Shown one piece after another: positions 1 through 6,401 of a stretch of DNA of 6,615 bases. The position numbers were made by a program, and so were the translations under genes. The DNA is from Christensenella sp. UBA767 (GTDB lineage: Bacteria > Bacillota > Clostridia > Christensenellales > CAG-917): positions 363 through 6,977 of the forward strand of contig DBJV01000119.1 in assembly GCA_002297185.1 (NCBI GenBank), read 5' to 3'. Every line of letters starts with the position of its first letter. Position 1 is the first letter of the stretch. The notes below the pieces were generated by a model. That model worked only from the letters and a program-made list of their open reading frames with translations. It was not told the origin of the DNA and ran no database searches.

Positions 1-638
1 CCGCTGATGATCTCGTCGCCCGCGCTCACGTCGCGCGGCAGGCTCTCGCCGGTCAGCGCGGCGGTGTTGAGCGTGGAGGCGCCGTTCTCGATCACGCCGT
101 CGATGGGTACCTTTTCGCCCGGCTGGACGACGATGACCGTGCCGACCGCAACGTCGTCGGGGTCGACCTGCTCGAGCTTACCGTCACGCTCGATGTTCGC
201 GTAGTCGGGACGAATGTCCATAAGCGAGGAAATGGATTTGCGAGATTTGCCCGTGGCGTAACTTTGGAAGAATTCGCCGACCTGATAGAACAACAAAACG
301 GCGCAACCTTCGTCAAAGCCTTCTTGACCGAGTTTCATAACGCTCGTATATATGCCGAGTGCAAACGCACCGAGTGATGCTACGCACATAAGGATATTCT
401 CGTCAAGCACTTGTCCATGTACGATATTTCTTCCTGCCTTGAACAATACGTCATAACCGATGACGACATATACTGCAAAGTAAAGGAAGAACGGCACGAG
501 CCAGCCGTATTCACCGCCCACCGCTTTTGCAATGCCGACAGTCTTATCTACGATAAGCACGACAAGGAACACTGTCAGCGCAACAATTATCCTTATAAAG
601 TTTTTTCTCTCTTTTCTTGTAAGTTTGATTTTGCTCAT
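1..638 (-). CDS. Heavy-metal P1B-type ATPase (Zn/Cd/Pb class), N-terminal part, runs off left edge
   Basis: This is the first 212 residues of an inner-membrane pump that would use ATP to export a soft divalent metal ion. Translating the minus strand from the ATG at 638-636 gives MSKIKLTRKERKNF, then four hydrophobic segments (about residues 14-36, 43-62, 75-95 and 105-120), then an actuator domain with VQPGEKVPIDGVI and the phosphatase loop TGES at residues 196-199. Segment order and motifs match the CadA/ZntA group. The phosphorylation (DKTGT), CPC-type metal-binding and ATP-binding regions lie beyond the window, so substrate is inferred from the group. No N-terminal HMA domain is present; a separate HMA gene lies just upstream. 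The start has no clear Shine-Dalgarno, and no in-frame ATG, GTG or TTG is seen in the roughly 55 nt before it. GC content rises sharply in the last 200 bases (see findings). The P1B family call is firm; Zn/Cd/Pb is likely. Confidence 0.93.
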   Translation of the reverse strand, partial: MSKIKLTRKERKNFIRIIVALTVFLVVLIVDKTVGIAKAVGGEYGWLVPFFLYFAVYVVIGYDVLFKAGRNIVHGQVLDENILMCVASLGAFALGIYTSVMKLGQEGFDEGCAVLLFYQVGEFFQSYATGKSRKSISSLMDIRPDYANIERDGKLEQVDPDDVAVGTVIVVQPGEKVPIDGVIENGASTLNTAALTGESLPRDVSAGDEIIS

Positions 639-691
639 AGGTTTTATATGTTTTTTACCGCTTATAAAAGTTAATTTTATTCGCTCAATAC

Positions 692-819
692 CTAAAACGT
701 GATATTTGAGCGTCAGGCAAGGAAGATGGCTTTGGACGCACAGCCTAACGTACTTATGCGTACGTGACTGGGCGGACAAAGCCTTCTGACACGGCATCAC
801 GCCAAATAGCGCGTTTTAG
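692..819. repeat. 128-nt imperfect palindromic intergenic repeat
   Basis: The ends are an exact inverted pair, CTAAAACG (692-699) and CGTTTTAG (812-819). The two outer arms (692-734 and 777-819) are each 43 nt and match in inverted orientation at 28 of 43 positions without gaps, including 7 of 7 at the inner ends (GGCTTTG with CAAAGCC). The 42-nt centre holds a second perfect stem, ACGTAC (748-753) with GTACGT (760-765), around a 6-nt loop. The right end overlaps the stop codon of the HMA gene. It fills most of the 177-nt gap between the HMA gene and the ATPase, so it would fold in their shared transcript. It resembles dispersed palindromic intergenic elements of Bacillota, but copy number cannot be seen here. 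Confidence 0.75.
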
Positions 820-1034
820 AGAATGATTGTGCAGTCGGGCTCAATCTTGCGACAGACTTTAACAACCTGTTTCATAATGCTATCAAAATTCTCGTCGTTT
901 GCGTCGATGGTCATACGTTGTCCCATAAAATTGACGCTGGCGGAATTTACGCCTTCAATTTTTTGGATGGCACATTCCATTTTTGCGGCGCAGTTTGCGC
1001 AATCGAGATCTTCAAGTTTGTAAACTTTTTTCAT
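816..1034 (-). CDS. Stand-alone heavy-metal-associated (HMA) domain protein
   Basis: A 72-residue cytosolic protein that is essentially one ferredoxin-like HMA domain, binding a soft metal ion and probably delivering it to, or regulating, the neighbouring ATPase. The site is the CANC motif (Cys12, Cys15) in LEDLDCANCAAKME. The Asp before the first Cys is common in HMA domains of Zn/Cd/Pb ATPases, whereas copper chaperones usually have a GMxCxxC form. Cys21, Cys61 and Cys68 are extra cysteines; the last two, near the C-terminus, might add ligands. The ATG at 1034-1032 follows AAGGAGT at good spacing, which fixes the start. It lies between the repressor and the ATPase on the same strand and probably shares an mRNA with the ATPase. 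In many ATPases this domain is fused at the N-terminus; here it is a separate gene. Family confidence is high; the metal is inferred. Confidence 0.92.
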   Translation of the reverse strand: MKKVYKLEDLDCANCAAKMECAIQKIEGVNSASVNFMGQRMTIDANDENFDSIMKQVVKVCRKIEPDCTIIL

Positions 1035-1041
1035 AGTTGAT

Positions 1042-1048
1042 ACTCCTT
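1042..1048 (-). promoter_or_regulatory. Ribosome binding site of the HMA gene
   Basis: AAGGAGT on the minus strand, 7 nt before the ATG at 1034. Further up the leader a short perfect inverted repeat, CTCGCC-TT-GGCGAG (1068-1081), could form a small hairpin between the operator and the RBS. Its role is unknown. Confidence 0.85.
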
Positions 1049-1098
1049 CTCTATTTTATTTGTCTATCTCGCCTTGGCGAGTTCAGTCCTTAATTTGC

Positions 1099-1131
1099 TT
1101 GAATAATTGGACGATTGAACAATTATTCAAC
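1099..1131. promoter_or_regulatory. Operator-like inverted repeat upstream of the HMA-ATPase genes
   Basis: An exact 11-bp inverted repeat, TTGAATAATTG (1099-1109) and CAATTATTCAA (1120-1130), with a 10-nt spacer that contains a further ATTGAA half-site. Read on the plus strand, positions 1107-1131 match the minus strand of the repeat at the repressor promoter at 18 of 25 positions. AT-rich inverted repeats of TTGAA/TTCAA type are typical targets of ArsR/SmtB repressors. It lies just downstream of a candidate -10 element, where bound repressor would block transcription of the HMA and ATPase genes. Binding itself is inferred. Confidence 0.7.
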
Positions 1132-1132
1132 T

Positions 1133-1161
1133 ATTATGCCTAAAAAATCAGGGGTTTTCAC
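1133..1161 (-). promoter_or_regulatory. Candidate promoter for the HMA-ATPase genes
   Basis: On the minus strand GTGAAA (1161-1156) and CATAAT (1138-1133) are 17 nt apart and match sigma-A consensus at 4 of 6 and 5 of 6 positions. The start would fall near 1126, inside the operator-like repeat, which is the same geometry as at the repressor promoter. The -35 would lie inside the terminator stem of the preceding gene. An alternative, TTGAAT-17-ATTATT within the operator itself, has a weaker -10. Confidence 0.4.
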
Positions 1162-1170
1162 CCTGTTTTT
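1142..1170 (-). terminator. Rho-independent terminator after the repressor gene
   Basis: On the minus strand, CAGGG (1165-1161) pairs with CCCTG (1153-1149) around a 7-nt loop and is followed by A then six T (1147-1142). It begins 7 nt past the repressor stop codon. The stem is short, so some read-through into the HMA gene is likely. The A-rich and T-rich flanks mean it could also act on the plus strand. Confidence 0.6.
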
Positions 1171-1176
1171 AGTTTA

Positions 1177-1500
1177 TTATTTTTCGTTGACGTGCGTGAT
1201 GCCGCATTGCATAATCAACGTCACGTGGTCGTCGTCGAGAGAATATCTGACTTCTTTACCCTCTTTTGTGCCTTTTACGAGTTTGATTGCACGAAGAACG
1301 CGAAGTTGATGTGAAACCGCCGACGTACTCATACCCACTTTGTCCGCAATCTCGCCAACACACATATCCGAAAGCTGCAAGCAAGAAAGTATCTTCACTC
1401 TCGTGGGATCGCCGAGTGCCTTAAAAAGTTCTGCCAAAGAGGCAACAACCTCGTCGTCGGGCATCGCATAGATATTTGAGTTTTTGTCGTTCGTTTCCAT
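1177..1500 (-). CDS. ArsR/SmtB-family metal-sensing transcriptional repressor
   Basis: A 107-residue winged helix-turn-helix repressor that probably binds as a dimer to inverted repeats and lets go when metal binds. Residues 22-38 (LAELFKALGDPTRVKIL) are the family's opening signature; 45-70 (DMCVGEIADKVGMSTSAVSHQLRVLR) are the DNA-reading helices; 76-88 form the wing. Asp90, His92, His103 and Glu106 have exactly the spacing of the alpha-5 metal site of SmtB/NmtR, which binds Zn(II) or Ni(II)/Co(II) across the dimer. Cys47 sits where CadC has the first Cys of its ELCVC motif, but the second position is Gly49, so an intact CadC-type alpha-3 site is not present. The start is ATG at 1500, with GAGAGG four bases upstream; an in-frame TTG at 1512 lacks a ribosome binding site. 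It has its own promoter, operator and terminator. The partner pump suggests Zn or Cd sensing. Confidence 0.93.
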   Translation of the reverse strand: METNDKNSNIYAMPDDEVVASLAELFKALGDPTRVKILSCLQLSDMCVGEIADKVGMSTSAVSHQLRVLRAIKLVKGTKEGKEVRYSLDDDHVTLIMQCGITHVNEK

Positions 1501-1515
1501 ATTTCCTCTCAAACA

Positions 1516-1540
1516 ATTGAACTGTTATTCAATCGTTCAT
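1516..1540. promoter_or_regulatory. Operator-like inverted repeat at the repressor promoter
   Basis: ATTGAA (1516-1521) and TTCAAT (1528-1533) form an exact inverted pair six bases apart, followed by a further GTTCAT half-site at 1535-1540. It begins five bases downstream of the -10 element and covers the expected start of transcription near 1538, a standard place for autorepression. The same motif recurs upstream of the HMA gene. ArsR binding is inferred from position and pattern. Confidence 0.72.
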
Positions 1541-1544
1541 ATAT

Positions 1545-1573
1545 AATATATTCCCGTCTATCGTATTTGTCAA
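1545..1573 (-). promoter_or_regulatory. Sigma-A-type promoter of the repressor gene
   Basis: On the minus strand a perfect -35 TTGACA (1573-1568), a 17-nt spacer and -10 TATATT (1550-1545). It is one of the two best promoter matches in the window and points at the repressor start about 45 nt further on. Confidence 0.85.
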
Positions 1574-1707
1574 CGGATTTTTTGCAATTTTCGCATATTT
1601 TTTACACAAAATTTCCGTCGATTTTCGCTTATTACCGTTCTTTGCAAAACGAAATGTATTATATCGAACATCGTCGCAAATTTTACGCCCCGATTGCGCT
1701 ATTGATA

Positions 1708-1736
1708 TTGATTTTATTTATAAAATACTATACAAT
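1708..1736 (+). promoter_or_regulatory. Sigma-A-type promoter of the large phosphoesterase gene
   Basis: TTGATT (1708-1713), a 17-nt AT-rich spacer and TACAAT (1731-1736), with a start expected near 1743 and an untranslated leader of about 40 nt. A perfect 12-bp palindrome, ATACAATTGTAT (1730-1741), overlaps the -10 and could be an operator or chance. No copy of the ArsR-type operator lies here. The stretch 1574-1707 between the two divergent promoters shows no further feature that I can support. Confidence 0.75.
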
Positions 1737-1772
1737 TGTATTGATAATAAATTTGTGCGTGCATACGCGCAT

Positions 1773-1779
1773 AAGGAGG
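1773..1779 (+). promoter_or_regulatory. Ribosome binding site of the large phosphoesterase gene
   Basis: A full AAGGAGG, four bases before the ATG at 1784. It decides the start, and the residues that follow form a proper signal peptide. Confidence 0.9.
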
Positions 1780-1783
1780 AAAT

Positions 1784-4700
1784 ATGAGCAACACAAAACT
1801 GCACCGTCTGCCGACCGTACTCGTCGTCGTTCTTGCAATTTTGCTTGCAAGCGTGATGAGTTTCTCGATTATAGACGGCGTATCAAACGCGGAAACTGTC
1901 CAAACCGTTGAGCATGAGAGTTCAATCAAAATCGGACATTTCAGCGACATTCACTACTTCCCCGTTGATTACTGCTATCACGACGTTACCAATCCCAACT
2001 ACGTCACGAGCGACTTCTACAACTCGATGACCGGCGATACCAAACTCGTGCTTGAAAGCGGTATGATACTCGCGCAACAAGTGAAACAATACATAGCGGA
2101 CGCACAAAACGGAACTTGCCCGATGTACGTTTTTGCCTCGGGCGACCTCAGTAAGAACGGCGAGCATACCGCGCTTATCGACGTTGCAAACGCATTGCGT
2201 TATATGCAAAACGAGATAAGAAAAGTTCCCGGCTATGAAAATTTCCAAGTTTTCGCAACTCCGGGCAACCACGACCTTTACAACGCGTCCGGCGCACTCT
2301 ACTCTCAAGATAACGGCGAAGGCAGAGTTTCCGACGGCGTGAGTGCAGCACAATTTGCACTTATTTTTGCAGGTCTCGGATATCCGAACGCAAACCTTGA
2401 CGGTTCAAACGGCGCTCTCAATCTCACCGAATATTTCCCCGAAGAATACTACTGGTCAGGCACATATACGGACGGTTATCACACCTCTTACAACGCATCC
2501 AATCTCAACATCTACTACTATAGTTCCGCACTTCAAGAAGTTTCTCACAACTCGGAGTTGACCAATAGCGAGAAACTTGCTCTCTACTACGGACTCGGCG
2601 ACAGCAACAACGTTTTGTCCTTAACGGCTGAAATTCTCGACAAGGAAAACAAAACAACGTCCTACTCCATTATGGTTATCGACGCAAGCGACAGAGAGGT
2701 TGAAGAAATCGGCTCTTACACGAGAGTAAGCGAGGACGAATTTGCATGGCTCAAAGTCAATCGTCCGAGCACCATTTACTTCCTTGAAAACGATGGACAC
2801 CTCGAGGACGGCGGTTATATCGATACCGATACTCGCTACTCCGCAAGTTCTACGGAAGTTGCAAGCGCATTCACGTCGGGCAGACACGTATATCGCGCAA
2901 CCGGTCAAAACCACCTCTGCGGCGGTCGTCTCACCGAAGGCGTTATCAATTGGATGCAAGCTTTCTGCGACGCACAAAACGCAACCACTCCCACCCTCGG
3001 CGAAGAAACTATCATCACTTGTTTCCACCAAAACGCACTTCCGCACTGGGAACAAGAGGACGAAATCCTCAAAGACTTCACCATTTACAACTGGGAATAC
3101 ACCACAAAACGCATGCTCGATATGGGCGTTCGCTACGTATTCACGGGACATATGCACGCATCCGACGCAATGTCTTACACCGACGCGCAAGGCAGAACTC
3201 TCTACGATTTCCAAACGGGTTCTTGCGTAAGCTACGATTCACCGCGCAGATACGTCACCGTTTCTCGTAAGGACTGCGACGGCAAACTCGGCGAAACTTG
3301 CGAATCTCAAATATTTAGACTCGACAATATCAGCGACAACCCACTCAAAGAAGTGCCAAGCTACAACGTTTTCGGCGCAAGAGAATTCAATGAAGAGGCA
3401 TTCCTCAAAAACTACCAATATTACAAAGAAGTCAAAGAAAATGCCAATTCCTCGCAACAAGACATCAAAGAGGCTTGGAACAGTGTTGTCGGCACAAACC
3501 CCGAATACCTTGCGTACATGATTCAATACGACAACGGTATCGGCACTCTCAAATACAACGAATACATCAACAAAGAGATTTATTCTCAACTTCTCGACCG
3601 TCTTGTGAGCCACTTCCTCAATCAAGACACGATTGACTCACTCGTCGGCACGGTAAACGGCGTTGTAAGCAATTTTGCAAACGATACGGGTTTCGTTACG
3701 ACGTTTGCACTCGGTTTGCTCTTCCCCGACATCCCTAGAGCCGATAAGGTTTCAGGCACAGTCAACCTCGTTCAATACATTCTCGACACGGTTGTAGGCG
3801 GAAAAGACCTCGGTATTACCTACAAACACGAGAATCCCGTCACACACGAAATCGAAGAATACGACACGGCTCTCGATTTTGTCAACGCAGTCGTAGGCGA
3901 AATCCTTGACTGGTCGTTCGGCGACGAGACAATCGGCAAGATGAAAGTGCAAGATATCGCAGCGTTCATCCTCACCGCACACACCGCAGGCGTGGAAATT
4001 TCTCTTGACGAAACGTACGAATCCATCGACGCAAAATACGACAAAGCAGTATATGCGGCGAACGAGGCATATCGCGGATCACTCCCCACCAACGCACTAT
4101 ATCGCAAACGCATGCTCGCAGCAGTCAAAGATATGCAATCGCAACTTGAAAGCGGCGTGTTCGTAGAAAATCTCCTCAACGCTTTGCTCGATCCTATCTT
4201 CGTAGAGGACGGCTCTTTGCTCAAAACCATTTTGGGACACCACTTTGATTTTGAAAATGCAATCGGCGCAGGCTACCTCACTCAAAAGCAATTCGACAGT
4301 TTGAAGAAAGGCTTGGGCAGCATTGGCGAAATGTTGGCAGACCCCGACACGGCAAGTTTGATCAACGGCTTTACGCAAGAAAAGCTCGGCATCACGTTCA
4401 GCATCCCTGCAGGATTCTCCCTCGATGCAAACGATTTCTGCTTGCTCAACATCATCAACGACTTGCTCCCCACCATCAAAGGTTTGGTTGCAAATCTTCT
4501 CGGTTTCTCTCTCGACGGACCGGACGTAATCTCAATCGTCAACAACTTCCTTGACAGTTATATGGTTGACAGTTTCTACGTAGGTCTCGGCGGCATCGCA
4601 AAAGATATCGTCATCGCATTCGCAACGGACGTTTATCCCGACCTTGCAGACCCGATGGATCCCACGCAAGTGACGCTCTTCCAACCCTACGAGGGCTACG

Positions 4701-6382
4701 CTTACGGCGGCACCGAATTGTCCTACCTCAGCACGCTCAACAAAGTGTCCGAAGTCGGCGATGAGTTCAATGCTGCAACGCAAGACAACGGCAGAGTTCC
4801 CTCTCGCGTAACGGGCAACTTCGACACAACCAACAGCACGACGTCCTACACCGTGAAGTTTTACACGGAAGAGAACGTTTACGGCACTTTCAGATTGCTT
4901 GACAAAGACGGCAAAGAAATCGGCAAAGTCTCCACAACGCAAGCAAACGCATTTGCGGACAACGCAGGCGACAATCACGGCGATTATCTCGACACGGTTG
5001 CAAGCGGCACTTTCGACGGAATCACCGTCAATATGCTCACGCAAACCAAACCGCAATACATTCCGCTCATCGACCTCGGACTTCTCTGCCTCACTCACGG
5101 CGAGATTATGGACGATGACGACAATCCGTATTTGTATGGCGACAGAGATAAATCAGTTGCAAACAGCGTGATTTACTGGAATGTGCATACCGTCACCATC
5201 ACCGGACTTTCCGCAGGCACGACGTACTACTACGACATCGCAGGCAACTACTACGTTGACGGAGAGGCAAACTACTTCTCTTTGGTTGACTTTGTAAAGA
5301 CGCAAGGCTACGACAAAGACGTGCTTACCTTCACCACCGCAAAGGATTCTTCCGTCGATACGTTTGAATTCCTCACGATCGCTGACATCCAAGGTATGAT
5401 TCAAGGCATGTACTCCAACAGCCACGAGGCAGTCGAGGCACTCCTCGCCGACGAGCGCACCAATTCCTTCGACTTCATCCTCAACGCAGGCGATATGTGC
5501 GACAACGGCAAGAACTTCAATCAATGGGGTATGGCTCTCAACACCTATCAAGACCTCAACCTCAACACGTCTGTATTCTTCACGTCGGGCAACCACGAGA
5601 ACAACACGGGCGCAATGGGCAGATACTTCAACTACACCGCTCTCAAAGACGGCGAGGCGCAAGCAATCACGGGCGAGTATTACTCCTTCAATTACGCAAA
5701 CGCACACTTCACCGTTCTCGACACCAACGACGCGACCAAGGACGGTCTCGGTCAAGAGCAGCTTGCTTGGCTCGAAAACGATTTGAAGAACACGGATGCG
5801 AAGTGGAAATTCGTGCTTATGCACAAGAGTTTGTACAGCGCAGGCTCTCACGCAACCGATGCAGAAGTCGTTGCTATGAGAGGTCAACTTGTCAGATTGT
5901 TTGCAGAATACGGCGTGCATATGGTATTTGCAGGTCACGACCACACCTACACCACCACTATGCTCGTAGATAAGGACGGCAAAGCGGTTGACAGAACGGA
6001 CAACAAGGGCGTTCGTTACACAGGCGACGGTGTACTCTACATCACGCTCGGCACGCTCGGCACCAAGTTCTACACCTACAAAGAGAACGACACCACTACG
6101 GATAAGTTCAACAAAGACAACAGCGTTCTCCATACGCTTGATTCTCAAACGTTCGGCAAAGTAAGAGTCGAAGGCGACACCCTCACCTTCACCGGTTACT
6201 ACTACAACCGCGACACCAAGAAAATCGAAGTCATCGGCGAGACGGCGGTAAACACGTTCAATTACAGATTGATGGTTATCCTCCTTTCCACACTCATTCC
6301 GGGCACGGCAGTAGTCGGCACGGGCGTCGGACTCGGCATCCACTTCGGTTTGAAGAAGAAAAAAGCCAAAATAAGCGCCTAA
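1784..6382 (+). CDS. Exported, membrane-anchored protein with two calcineurin-like metallophosphoesterase domains
   Basis: A 1532-residue surface protein expected to hydrolyse phosphoester bonds outside the cell with two separate two-metal centres. Residues 1-36 are a signal peptide (K5/H7/R8, hydrophobic core 11-30, likely cleavage after SNA, 34-36). Domain 1 (about 48-515) has the whole ligand set: Asp55 and His57 (SDIH), Asp121 (GDLSKNG), Asn162-His163 (GNHD), His415 (CFHQN), His456 and His458 (GHMH). Residues about 530-995 are unrecognised and look mainly helical. Residues 1004-1185 look like the Fn3-type domain preceding purple-acid-phosphatase cores, ending in VTITGLSAGTTYYYD and LTFTT. 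Domain 2 (about 1195-1450) has Asp1201 (ADIQ), Asp1237 and Asp1240 (GDMCDNG), Asn1270-His1271 (GNHE), His1347 (LMHKS), His1385 and His1387 (GHDHTY). A hydrophobic stretch (about 1496-1519) and KKKKAK form a C-terminal membrane anchor; no LPxTG motif is seen. It appears monocistronic. Possible substrates are nucleotides, phosphodiesters, phospholipid head groups or phosphoproteins; the sequence does not decide. Confidence 0.93.
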   Translation: MSNTKLHRLPTVLVVVLAILLASVMSFSIIDGVSNAETVQTVEHESSIKIGHFSDIHYFPVDYCYHDVTNPNYVTSDFYNSMTGDTKLVLESGMILAQQVKQYIADAQNGTCPMYVFASGDLSKNGEHTALIDVANALRYMQNEIRKVPGYENFQVFATPGNHDLYNASGALYSQDNGEGRVSDGVSAAQFALIFAGLGYPNANLDGSNGALNLTEYFPEEYYWSGTYTDGYHTSYNASNLNIYYYSSALQEVSHNSELTNSEKLALYYGLGDSNNVLSLTAEILDKENKTTSYSIMVIDASDREVEEIGSYTRVSEDEFAWLKVNRPSTIYFLENDGHLEDGGYIDTDTRYSASSTEVASAFTSGRHVYRATGQNHLCGGRLTEGVINWMQAFCDAQNATTPTLGEETIITCFHQNALPHWEQEDEILKDFTIYNWEYTTKRMLDMGVRYVFTGHMHASDAMSYTDAQGRTLYDFQTGSCVSYDSPRRYVTVSRKDCDGKLGETCESQIFRLDNISDNPLKEVPSYNVFGAREFNEEAFLKNYQYYKEVKENANSSQQDIKEAWNSVVGTNPEYLAYMIQYDNGIGTLKYNEYINKEIYSQLLDRLVSHFLNQDTIDSLVGTVNGVVSNFANDTGFVTTFALGLLFPDIPRADKVSGTVNLVQYILDTVVGGKDLGITYKHENPVTHEIEEYDTALDFVNAVVGEILDWSFGDETIGKMKVQDIAAFILTAHTAGVEISLDETYESIDAKYDKAVYAANEAYRGSLPTNALYRKRMLAAVKDMQSQLESGVFVENLLNALLDPIFVEDGSLLKTILGHHFDFENAIGAGYLTQKQFDSLKKGLGSIGEMLADPDTASLINGFTQEKLGITFSIPAGFSLDANDFCLLNIINDLLPTIKGLVANLLGFSLDGPDVISIVNNFLDSYMVDSFYVGLGGIAKDIVIAFATDVYPDLADPMDPTQVTLFQPYEGYAYGGTELSYLSTLNKVSEVGDEFNAATQDNGRVPSRVTGNFDTTNSTTSYTVKFYTEENVYGTFRLLDKDGKEIGKVSTTQANAFADNAGDNHGDYLDTVASGTFDGITVNMLTQTKPQYIPLIDLGLLCLTHGEIMDDDDNPYLYGDRDKSVANSVIYWNVHTVTITGLSAGTTYYYDIAGNYYVDGEANYFSLVDFVKTQGYDKDVLTFTTAKDSSVDTFEFLTIADIQGMIQGMYSNSHEAVEALLADERTNSFDFILNAGDMCDNGKNFNQWGMALNTYQDLNLNTSVFFTSGNHENNTGAMGRYFNYTALKDGEAQAITGEYYSFNYANAHFTVLDTNDATKDGLGQEQLAWLENDLKNTDAKWKFVLMHKSLYSAGSHATDAEVVAMRGQLVRLFAEYGVHMVFAGHDHTYTTTMLVDKDGKAVDRTDNKGVRYTGDGVLYITLGTLGTKFYTYKENDTTTDKFNKDNSVLHTLDSQTFGKVRVEGDTLTFTGYYYNRDTKKIEVIGETAVNTFNYRLMVILLSTLIPGTAVVGTGVGLGIHFGLKKKKAKISA

Positions 6383-6401
6383 CACTCGCTTATAACTAAC
6401 G

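Noticed and set aside
92..316. Minus-strand open frame of 74 codons within the ATPase
   Set aside because: It is in a different frame from the ATPase, gives a Ser/Thr/Arg-rich product, and carries none of the family motifs.
411..674. 87-codon plus-strand open frame
   Set aside because: It is antisense to the membrane segments of the P1B ATPase, whose frame and motifs are clear.
692..819. CRISPR repeat or riboswitch reading of the palindrome
   Set aside because: There are no repeated units with spacers, and no known metal-riboswitch core was recognised. The equal inverted arms fit a palindromic repeat better.
1501..1512. Earlier TTG start for the repressor gene
   Set aside because: No ribosome binding site precedes it. 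The GAGAGG inside this stretch serves the ATG at 1500.
1567..1911. 114-codon plus-strand open frame across the divergent intergenic region
   Set aside because: It has no ribosome binding site, covers promoter elements, and runs out of frame into the signal-peptide region of the large gene.
5497..5973. 158-codon plus-strand open frame inside the large gene
   Set aside because: It is a frame-shifted shadow, Arg/Gln/His-rich, inside the second phosphoesterase domain.
5153..6385. 410-codon open frame on the minus strand, antisense to the second phosphoesterase domain
   Set aside because: It lies wholly opposite a gene with clear conserved motifs. Its translation is Val/Glu/Arg-rich with no recognisable domain, and it is explained by the codon pattern of the plus-strand gene.
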